The notes under the pieces: model-generated
The model's database searches: none
Seen by the model: only the letters and a program-made list of their open reading frames with translations
What the model was told of the DNA's origin: nothing
Assembly: GCA_016845785.1 (NCBI GenBank)
Contig: JAERSH010000059.1
Span: forward strand, 1-32,598
Length of the DNA: 32,598 nt
Reading direction: 5' to 3'
Source of the DNA: Fidelibacterota bacterium
GTDB taxonomy: Bacteria; Fidelibacterota; Marinisomatia; Marinisomatales; TCS55
Position numbers and translations under genes: made by a program
Part shown: positions 25,008-32,598 of the stretch, piece after piece
Position numbering within the stretch: the first letter of the stretch is position 1
How the letters are laid out: every line of letters begins with the position of its first letter

Positions 25008-25568
25008 TTAGAAGGAGTAAGTCGCCGTAATATTAAAATATTTGAAGGAAGTTTCCACATCCAGACCTAATGCGTCAGCCGTACCTTCATCAGCATCATC
25101 CAATTCCATATCCATGTCTAAATTATGAATGGTGTATAATGCTTCAATCCCAATAGGGAAGATAGGCGGTTTTACCCTTAGGCCAACACCATAGGAAAGT
25201 GCACCTTTTACACCCTCTTCATGACCAAAGGACGTACCCAAACGAACAATGCCACGAGCCATGGGTAATCCTACAGGTACTTTGGCAACACCGTAAACGA
25301 ATCCCATATTGGAAGGGCCGCCATCTTCATCGTCATCATCACCACCAAGTGATAAATTATATTCAGCGCCGGCACCGATTAGTCCCAGTAATAGCATTTT
25401 TTCATATCCAAAAGTTAATCCCATACCATCAGCATCCATACTTTCAGATGCAGATACACCCATCATTTTTACTTTCATATCCATCGTCCGTTTTGCATCC
25501 ACACCTACGCGAAGTTGGGCCGTTGCAATCGTCGATAGCACGATTAAAAAGATTGTTAGTTTTTTCAT
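25008..25568 (-). CDS. Small outer-membrane beta-barrel protein
   Basis: The product is 186 aa from the ATG at 25568, chosen over an in-frame start 19 codons upstream because AAGGAG precedes it and it gives a clean signal peptide (MKKLTIFLIVLSTIATA, cut before Gln18). The mature protein alternates polar and hydrophobic residues in short Gly/Tyr-rich strands and ends ITATYSF; the final Phe is a BAM-recognition hallmark. Two very acidic loops (GGDDDDEDGG near residue 76 and MELDDADEGT) could face outside and bind cations. No named family is recognised. It has its own terminator downstream. Confidence 0.75.
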   Translation of the reverse strand: MKKLTIFLIVLSTIATAQLRVGVDAKRTMDMKVKMMGVSASESMDADGMGLTFGYEKMLLLGLIGAGAEYNLSLGGDDDDEDGGPSNMGFVYGVAKVPVGLPMARGIVRLGTSFGHEEGVKGALSYGVGLRVKPPIFPIGIEALYTIHNLDMDMELDDADEGTADALGLDVETSFKYFNITATYSF

Positions 25569-25612
25569 TATTACAATACTCCTTATGGTTTTAATTGCCC
25601 TTAATATAAGAT

Positions 25613-25639
25613 AAAAACCCCGCATGAAGCGGGGTTTTT
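25613..25639 (-). terminator. Terminator downstream of tRNA-Met
   Basis: The inverted repeat AAAAACCCCGC / GCGGGGTTTTT has a five-base loop, with T's on either strand. On the minus strand it lies 4 nt past the tRNA 3' end, so it most likely ends the tRNA transcript and separates it from the beta-barrel gene. Confidence 0.88.
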
Positions 25640-25643
25640 ATTT

Positions 25644-25720
25644 TGGTAGCGGCGCAGGGACTCGAACCCCGGACACCCGGATTATGATTCCGGTGCTCTA
25701 ACCAGCTGAGCTACGCCGCC
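25644..25720 (-). tRNA. tRNA-Met (anticodon CAU, elongator type)
   Basis: This is a 77-nt cloverleaf including an encoded CCA. The acceptor stem GGCGGCG pairs with CGCCGCT (one terminal G-T pair). The D-arm is GCTCAGCTGGTTAGAGC, the anticodon stem CCGGA/TCCGG surrounds ATCATAA (CAU at 34-36), and the T-arm contains GGTTCGAGTCC. A paired first base and this D-loop point to the elongator rather than the initiator. The Ile2 (lysidine-modified CAU) alternative is less likely because the acceptor stem resembles the B. subtilis elongator tRNA-Met. Confidence 0.93.
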
Positions 25721-25841
25721 ATTATGCCTTCAAAAAAGCCCGGAAAATTAGCTTAAATCATTATCTTTCTTCAAACAAATTTTCTGAGATTTTTCCCTAT
25801 TTACCATTTAATTTCCGCCGCTTTTAATAGGCTGATTTTGA

Positions 25842-27215
<1,374 letters not shown>

Positions 27216-27243
27216 TTTAAGTCGAACTAAACTTTAATCAATT

Positions 27244-27288
27244 AAAAACCCCTGTTCCCAGAGTAAGACTTAGGGCGGGGGTTTTTTA
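27244..27288 (+). terminator. Terminator after gdhA
   Basis: AAAAACCCCTGTTCCC pairs imperfectly with GGGCGGGGGTTTTTT around a 13-base loop, followed by T's. The T-run touches the stop codon of the convergent 995-aa gene, so on the other strand it may work only weakly. Confidence 0.8.
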
Positions 27289-30273
27289 TATCCCGGAAGC
27301 TTCGTGTTCGTCCATTGCTTCTTGGACAGGATCCAGAGGCTTAATGATGGTGCCTTCTCCTGATTGGCCATCGATGGTGACGGTAACCGGTCGATCCAAT
27401 TGAATCCATTTTGTATGCTTTGTGACGGCTTTTTCCGTCTGGTTATTCACCCAATCCAAATCTAAAAAATCAAGTTTTTTCTTATGATTTAAGGTGAAAT
27501 ATCCAATACGCATGGATGTAACATTTTGGAAAAAATGACTCCCAAATGAAGGATCCACAGGGAAGTTTGCCATCCCATATTCTATAATGACTTTTGCATG
27601 TGAAATTTGATCCCACTCTACAGGGACACCGAGCCATGGATCGGCAGATCCCCACCGGCCGGGACCGATGAGAATGTATTGCTCTCCTTTAGGCATTTTT
27701 CGATTAATATGTTCGATATCTTTCGCAATAGTTTGGGTTTGAGATACATCAAATGTTTCCGGATCTACCATGATTATATTTTGAATATTATCAATGACGC
27801 CATTTCCTAAGGCCACTTGGCTTTTACATAAAATATCATCATCGTGAATAGACTCAAACTCCTGAATGCGATCCAATCCGCCAATGACCATTGGTTTAAT
27901 CTGTAATAAACAAAATTCATGAGGTTTGTCTGAATCCTTATAGAGATTCATTGCAAATTCAATTTCTACAGGACATCCTAAGGCATTCTCTCCCATGGCC
28001 AATACATCCATGAGTAAGTCAGGAACAGGTGCTGATTTCCATTTCAATAGGGAGGGGAACGTTATCACCCTTGTGCCCCGGTGGCGGAGTGAATCACGAA
28101 TAACATTATCCGTTTCAGACACCACAGATCCGGCCCAATGGAGTTCACCATCTTTCTCAGCCACATCTAAATCGTACACTGAAGTGTTTTCTTCTTCGCC
28201 ATATTTTAACAGTTTTGTCCCTTTTTTTAGATCCAACCCATAAAATTGATTTTGTGAATTATCGATAGAGGAACGAACCGAATAGTATTGAGGAATGATC
28301 CCCGGATATTTGGGTGAAAACCGCAGCGATTTTTCACCTTCAGCAATGGTTCTACCCAAGCCCAGGGCGAGATAGGCCACCCCTTCTTCACGCTTCATAT
28401 AAGAAATAGGATAATAATTGAAACTTTGTGCAGAGCCACTTACAGAAGGGTAATATCGGTCATCATGTTCTTTCCCGATCAATTCCATAATAATGACAGC
28501 CATCTTTTCTTCTTCATGTCGATGAACAGAATTTTCAATGAGTGATCGGGGCTCTTTCAAATATGTGGAAGCATAAACCAACTTGATTGCTTTCATTAAA
28601 TGATCCAACCGTTCAGTTTTGGATTTATCCGAATTGGGGAGCATATAGGTGGCATACATGCCTGCAAGGGGTTGATATTGGGAATCTTCCAATAAACTGG
28701 ATGATCGCACCGCAATGGGGTATTTCACTTCAGAGAGATATTTTGAAAGGGTCTTGGTCAGTTCTTTGGAGAGTTTTCCTTTTAAAAATGCCTTCATGAT
28801 GGATTTATCAGACTTTCGTTTTGAAAATGCAGTCTTCCATAGTTTGTTCTCATTCATAAATGCATCAAATTCATCTGTGCCGATTACCGCCACTTTAGGC
28901 ACTCGCAATTCCAAGTTTGAATAGGCATCTGCAATGTTGGATTCAGACAGTAAGTTATTCGCAAATGCCAATCCTCTGGCCTTGCCCCCTAAAGAGCCTG
29001 AAGCCAACCGAACAAAGTTTAAGCTCTCATCTTTTGCCGCGGATGAATATTGAACAATTCGCCCTTCATTTTGAGCGTGAATTCCCACATCAATTTGTTC
29101 AATAATCAGTTTACGCAATTCATCTAACGTATTGAAATCATGTATTTTAAGTGGACGAATATTGGATGCAATAGAAAATTCGCCGCGAACGGCTAACCAG
29201 TTAGAAAAGTGGTTTTTAGATGCATGGTATTCCAAGGATTTTTCCGGGATTTTATTTAAGTGATAACGCAGTGCATTCATGTCGCCAGCTCGGGCAATTT
29301 CTTTTTGTCTTTTGTCCCGGAAAATGAAATCCCCAAACCCAAAGTTATTAACAATGAAGTCTTCTAAATCTTGGAGGAGAGTGGGAGATTTTTTATGGAT
29401 AAATGATGCATTCACATGTTTTGCATCATTCACATGGTCCGGATTAGTGGATTGCAGTACCACGGGCATATCTGAATCTTTTTCTCGAACGTATGATGCC
29501 AGTTTGACGCCGGCATGCAAGTCTAAATCCCCATTTTTTGGAAAGCGAACATCTGAGATTAATCCTAAAATATTGTGCCTGTAATTGTCATATAGGTCTA
29601 TTGCCTCCTCATAAGTGGACACAAGAATAACTTTGGGTCGGGCACGAAATACGAGAAGTTTATCCGTATCGGATAGACTTTTATTAATCAGATTTCGCGC
29701 ATGTTTAAGGGCAGTACGATAGATTAAGGGTAGAATGATGGAATAATAACGAGGGTCATCTTCAACCATTATAATGGCCCGGATATCAGCTATTTCATAA
29801 TCCCGTTTTAAATTTTCTCTATCTTCGATGTTTTTAATAATGGCCGGGAACACGTTGGCATTCCCCGACCAAATAAAGACTTTATCAATGGTTTGGGTTA
29901 ACCGTTCTTGGGGGAGAGCGGTAATCTCAGATTCATCAAAAGCCAATAGGATAACTGGTTTGTCCGGAAAGTCTTCTTTCACTTTTTCGCCAAAGGTGAT
30001 GGGATCCATATCCGCAATGCGCATCATAACGATAACCAGGTCATAACTGCGGTCAGACAGCATTTTTAACCCCTTATTGGCACTATCCGCATGCCAAACC
30101 CGAGGGGCATAAGATAAATTCATCCCTAAGTATTCATAAAGAATTTGTTGGGTGAGTCGCCCGTCTTCCTCTAAAATGAATGCATCATAAGGACTCGCGA
30201 CGAGAAGAATCTCATGGATGCGGTACAGCATGAGGTCCTGAAAATTAATGGATGATTTTGGGTCAGTAGCCAT
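27286..30273 (-). CDS. Two receiver-like domains fused to a PEP-synthase-type ATP-binding module
   Basis: The product is 995 aa. Residues about 20-145 form a receiver-like fold without phosphorylation residues (Met83 in YDLVIVMMRIADMD where Asp is expected; no acidic pair). Residues 165-310 form a second receiver with Glu171/Asp172/Asp173, Asp241 (LISDVRFP), Ser275/Thr276 and Lys294/295. From about 426 follows a PPDK_N/PEP-synthase-like ATP-binding domain: SGSLGGKARGLAFANN and AVRSSSLLEDSQYQPLAG. A conserved tail has LIGPGRWGSADPWLGVPVEW. The phospho-His swivel and PEP-binding barrel of true PEP synthases are missing. Related proteins occur in several phyla, but no function is established as far as I know. 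It may be a phosphorelay-controlled phosphotransferase. Confidence 0.85.
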   Translation of the reverse strand: MATDPKSSINFQDLMLYRIHEILLVASPYDAFILEEDGRLTQQILYEYLGMNLSYAPRVWHADSANKGLKMLSDRSYDLVIVMMRIADMDPITFGEKVKEDFPDKPVILLAFDESEITALPQERLTQTIDKVFIWSGNANVFPAIIKNIEDRENLKRDYEIADIRAIIMVEDDPRYYSIILPLIYRTALKHARNLINKSLSDTDKLLVFRARPKVILVSTYEEAIDLYDNYRHNILGLISDVRFPKNGDLDLHAGVKLASYVREKDSDMPVVLQSTNPDHVNDAKHVNASFIHKKSPTLLQDLEDFIVNNFGFGDFIFRDKRQKEIARAGDMNALRYHLNKIPEKSLEYHASKNHFSNWLAVRGEFSIASNIRPLKIHDFNTLDELRKLIIEQIDVGIHAQNEGRIVQYSSAAKDESLNFVRLASGSLGGKARGLAFANNLLSESNIADAYSNLELRVPKVAVIGTDEFDAFMNENKLWKTAFSKRKSDKSIMKAFLKGKLSKELTKTLSKYLSEVKYPIAVRSSSLLEDSQYQPLAGMYATYMLPNSDKSKTERLDHLMKAIKLVYASTYLKEPRSLIENSVHRHEEEKMAVIIMELIGKEHDDRYYPSVSGSAQSFNYYPISYMKREEGVAYLALGLGRTIAEGEKSLRFSPKYPGIIPQYYSVRSSIDNSQNQFYGLDLKKGTKLLKYGEEENTSVYDLDVAEKDGELHWAGSVVSETDNVIRDSLRHRGTRVITFPSLLKWKSAPVPDLLMDVLAMGENALGCPVEIEFAMNLYKDSDKPHEFCLLQIKPMVIGGLDRIQEFESIHDDDILCKSQVALGNGVIDNIQNIIMVDPETFDVSQTQTIAKDIEHINRKMPKGEQYILIGPGRWGSADPWLGVPVEWDQISHAKVIIEYGMANFPVDPSFGSHFFQNVTSMRIGYFTLNHKKKLDFLDLDWVNNQTEKAVTKHTKWIQLDRPVTVTIDGQSGEGTIIKPLDPVQEAMDEHEASGI

Positions 30274-30299
30274 ATTTGTCTTATAAAATTACCGCCCCT

Positions 30300-30328
30300 T
30301 TGCATCGATATAAATAGAATTCTATGTA
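30300..30328 (+). promoter_or_regulatory. Candidate sigma70-type promoter for comF-pgk-tpiA
   Basis: TTGCAT (30300-30305) and TATGTA (30323-30328) are separated by 17 bases in the 65-nt gap between divergent genes. Predicted transcription would begin only a few bases before the comF ATG at 30339. That implies a nearly leaderless message, or use of the in-frame ATG at 30372. This is inferred from the match alone. Confidence 0.4.
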
Positions 30329-30338
30329 GATTCGATCC

Positions 30339-31022
30339 ATGCCATTTTGGAATTCAGTCTATAATTTGTCCATGAAATGGATTTTCCCTAACAATTGTAT
30401 CTGCTGTAAAGCAGACTTGGATAATGGAATTTTATGCAATCCATGTATCAATGAATTGGATACCACCGGCGGGAAAGATCGCGTATCCGATATATTTTTT
30501 CCGGAATATATTGATGAAGCATATGCATGTTGGTGGTTTAACGACACATTGCAAGACGTCATTCATCATTTGAAATACGCTGACCGGGCGCGTGTGGGTA
30601 AATCATTAGGCTATATGGCAGGAAAGCAATTTCTGGATACATCCATTTCATCATTGGATATGTTGACGGCTATTCCGCTTCATAAAAAGAAAAAAAGAGA
30701 ACGGGGATATAATCAAGCATTATGGATTGGAAAAGGAATATCAGAAGCGATTGATGTTCCAATTGACGCATCTATCATTCATCGGCAAAAATATACCGTT
30801 TCACAAACAACATTGGATCGAGAAGAACGTCTTCAAAATATGGAAAATGCGTTTGTAACTTCCCGCCCCTTAAATGGATTAAAAATTGGTATCATTGATG
30901 ATGTATTAACCACAGGCGCCACCATGTCTGCATGTGCAAAAAAATTAAAACAAAATAGCGCAGAAGTGGTCGTCGCGATCACCCTCGCTACACCAAAAAT
31001 TCAAATAGAAAAAACCTCGTGA
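30339..31022 (+). CDS. comF: ComF-family phosphoribosyltransferase-like protein
   Basis: The product is 227 aa. An N-terminal zinc finger is formed by Cys21/Cys24 (NNCICCKA) and Cys33/Cys36 (ILCNPCINEL), followed by a type I phosphoribosyltransferase domain with the PRPP-binding loop IGIIDDVLTTGATMSACA near residue 186. ComF proteins act in natural transformation in several bacteria, in the cytoplasm; the reaction is unknown. Either ATG 30339 or ATG 30372 could be the start. The longer form is kept because its first helix resembles other ComF N-termini, but neither has a clear ribosome site. It overlaps pgk by four bases. Confidence 0.88.
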   Translation: MPFWNSVYNLSMKWIFPNNCICCKADLDNGILCNPCINELDTTGGKDRVSDIFFPEYIDEAYACWWFNDTLQDVIHHLKYADRARVGKSLGYMAGKQFLDTSISSLDMLTAIPLHKKKKRERGYNQALWIGKGISEAIDVPIDASIIHRQKYTVSQTTLDREERLQNMENAFVTSRPLNGLKIGIIDDVLTTGATMSACAKKLKQNSAEVVVAITLATPKIQIEKTS

Positions 31023-32203
31023 TAAAATCCCTCAAATCTTTTGACCTGAAAAACAAACGCGTTTTGATTCGCGTGGACTTCAATGTGCCTATCGAAAATG
31101 ATCGCGTTGTGGATGATTTTCGAATTCGTGCTGCATTGCCAACCATTCAATTTTGCTTAAAAGCGGGGGCAAAAGTTATTCTGATGTCTCATCTGGGACG
31201 GCCAAAAGGTCAACACAACCCAGAATTGAGTTTAATCCCTGTGGGCGAATCATTGGCTGATCTTTTAGAAATGCCCATCAAATTTTCAGATGATTGCGTG
31301 TCCGAGGATGCCCATGATGTCACTTTAGGATTACGCTCAGGTGAAATTCATCTACTAGAAAACCTGAGATTTCATTCTGGCGAAACGACAAATGATCGTG
31401 GATTTAGTACAGCATTGGCAAAGCATGGGCAAGTTTATATCAATGATGCCTTTGGTACAGCCCATCGATCTCATGCGTCCAATGTGGGTGTGACTAAACA
31501 TTTTATGCATAAGGGCATGGGATTTTTGGTCGAGACTGAATTGCAATATTTATCTGAAGCGATGCAAAATCCGACAAAACCATTAACGGTTATTTTGGGT
31601 GGTGCAAAAATTGATACCAAGTTGGATTTAATTCATCGATTCATTGGCAGAGCAGATCAAATCCTGATTGGGGGCGGCATGGCATTCACATTCCTAAAAG
31701 CTCGTGGAAAGGATGTGGGCAATTCATTGGTTGATCCGGCCATGGAATCGACTGCAAAACAAATATTGGCTTCAGCTCGGGGTAAAACAAAAATCATATT
31801 CCCAAAAGATTTTGTATGCGCCACATCCATGGAAGATGCTAAAAATACGGTCATCCATCAGGCGGGAAATATCCCGGACGACTTAATGGGGCTTGATATT
31901 GGTCCTGAGACGGTTGAAGCATTCACTGATGTTATATCCGAATCGGGAACTATTTTATGGAATGGTCCTATGGGTGTATTTGAAGTGGATGGATTTCACA
32001 AGGGAACGGAGCAAATTGCCTTAAGAATTGCTACAGCTACTGAAAATGATGCAACAACCATCATCGGTGGTGGGGATTCTGCAGCAGCCATCAAGAAATT
32101 TGGCCTCATGAATAGTGTCACCCATGTATCCACAGGTGGCGGGGCATCTTTAGAACTCTTATCAGGCAACACAATGCCTGCAATTTATTCATTGGAGATT
32201 TAG
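31019..32203 (+). CDS. pgk: Phosphoglycerate kinase
   Basis: The product is 394 aa with a GTG start (31019) inside the comF stop (GTGA). It transfers phosphate between 1,3-bisphosphoglycerate and ADP in glycolysis (EC 2.7.2.3). Motifs include RVLIRVDFNVPIENDRVVDD, MSHLGRPKGQHNPELSL, YINDAFGTAHRSHAS, VILGGAKIDTKLDLI and WNGPMGVFEVDGFHKGT, with the nucleotide-site ATTIIGGGDSAAAIKKFG near the end. All parts of both lobes are present. The tpiA gene follows with no gap. Confidence 0.97.
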   Translation: MIKSLKSFDLKNKRVLIRVDFNVPIENDRVVDDFRIRAALPTIQFCLKAGAKVILMSHLGRPKGQHNPELSLIPVGESLADLLEMPIKFSDDCVSEDAHDVTLGLRSGEIHLLENLRFHSGETTNDRGFSTALAKHGQVYINDAFGTAHRSHASNVGVTKHFMHKGMGFLVETELQYLSEAMQNPTKPLTVILGGAKIDTKLDLIHRFIGRADQILIGGGMAFTFLKARGKDVGNSLVDPAMESTAKQILASARGKTKIIFPKDFVCATSMEDAKNTVIHQAGNIPDDLMGLDIGPETVEAFTDVISESGTILWNGPMGVFEVDGFHKGTEQIALRIATATENDATTIIGGGDSAAAIKKFGLMNSVTHVSTGGGASLELLSGNTMPAIYSLEI

Positions 32204-32598
32204 ATGAGAAACACGCCCATTGTGGCCGGAAATTGGAAGATGCATAAAACCATCGAAGCAGGTATCTCTTTCGTCGGTGAAATCCAAAATCGCATATTGG
32301 ATACAGTGAACGCAAAGGTTATATTCTGCCCGCCGTTTACGGCCCTTTTTCCCATTGTTGAATCATTGGGACAGCATCCATTTGGTGTTGGGGCCCAAAA
32401 TGTGCATCATGAGTCCCACGGTGCATTCACGGGTGAAATATCAATTGATATGCTCAAATCAGCCGGTGTGGATTACGTGATTGTGGGTCATTCTGAACGC
32501 CGACATATATTCGGCGAAACAGATGGATGGATCAATCAAAAGATCCAAACGGTAATTGAAAGTGGATTGACGCCTATGTTTTGCATTGGCGAAACATT
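32204..32598 (+). CDS. tpiA: Triosephosphate isomerase (3' truncated by window)
   Basis: The first 131 codons are visible. MRNTPIVAGNWKMHKT contains the Asn/Lys catalytic pair (Asn10, Lys12). GAQNVHHESHGAFTGEIS and the catalytic-His segment VDYVIVGHSERR follow, then PMFCIGET at the window edge. The enzyme interconverts dihydroxyacetone phosphate and glyceraldehyde 3-phosphate (EC 5.3.1.1). The catalytic Glu lies beyond the window. The ATG follows the pgk TAG immediately, and GGAGA at the end of pgk gives the ribosome site. Confidence 0.97.
   Translation, partial: MRNTPIVAGNWKMHKTIEAGISFVGEIQNRILDTVNAKVIFCPPFTALFPIVESLGQHPFGVGAQNVHHESHGAFTGEISIDMLKSAGVDYVIVGHSERRHIFGETDGWINQKIQTVIESGLTPMFCIGET

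Noticed and set aside
25199-25614. Two plus-strand open frames of 100-131 codons
   Set aside because: They are antisense to the beta-barrel gene; the Ser/His/Pro-rich translations reflect its acidic and Gly codons in reverse.
25569-25625. Earlier start for the beta-barrel protein
   Set aside because: It would bury the signal peptide behind 19 residues and includes the ribosome site and part of the tRNA terminator.

Overview
This window looks like a chromosomal segment of a free-living, Gram-negative-type bacterium of moderate GC. The supporting features are a lipoprotein signal, a small beta-barrel protein ending in Phe, and Sec signal peptides. The FCB superphylum, most likely Marinimicrobia (SAR406/Neomarinimicrobiota), is my best guess from the style of the proteins: a fused M16 lipoprotein protease, an orphan receiver/PPDK_N protein, and S10 directly behind tuf. 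This placement is an inference and needs a ribosomal-protein phylogeny.

Positions 1-14212 hold the end of tuf and then a complete, tightly packed S10-spc-alpha super-operon, all on the plus strand: rpsJ-rplC-rplD-rplW-rplB-rpsS-rplV-rpsC-rplP-rpmC-rpsQ-rplN-rplX-rplE-rpsN-rpsH-rplF-rplR-rpsE-rpmD-rplO-secY-map-infA-rpmJ-rpsM-rpsK-rpsD-rpoA-rplQ. Gaps are 0-20 nt and many junctions are one-base stop/start overlaps (TAATG, TAGTG). adk is missing from its common place between secY and map. A strong intrinsic terminator follows rplQ, but it lies inside the signal-peptide codons of the next gene, a secreted GHL10-type glycoside-hydrolase-like protein.

Positions 15273-16177 are the accessory patch. 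Two diverged copies of the GHL10 gene's 3' end, each ending in a perfect 34-bp palindrome, flank a minus-strand toxin-antitoxin locus. Its antitoxin is intact and its ParE/RelE-like toxin carries one in-frame TAA.

Positions 16178-19173 carry two middle enzymes of histidine degradation, hutU and hutI. Between them is a 3' remnant of a four-helix-bundle (S23/IVP-type) gene. Its stop codon overlaps the hutI start, and a 14-nt tandem repeat after it now encodes the first residues of HutI. Two small envelope proteins follow (a secreted 153-aa protein and a DUF350-like 78-aa protein).

Positions 19997-25568 are a minus-strand block: a free methionine-R-sulfoxide reductase overlapping a fused phytol-kinase-like/DUF92 membrane protein, a 938-aa M16 lipoprotein protease, and a small outer-membrane beta-barrel protein. 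An elongator-type tRNA-Met(CAU) follows on the same strand.

Positions 25878-32598 hold gdhA (plus), a 995-aa minus-strand protein joining two receiver domains to a PEP-synthase-like ATP-binding module, and a divergent comF-pgk-tpiA cluster with overlapping or abutting genes; tpiA runs off the window. HutU/HutI and GdhA both feed glutamate/ammonia metabolism. The most promising uncharacterised items are the receiver/PPDK_N protein, the two-kinase fusion and the palindrome-flanked toxin-antitoxin cassette.
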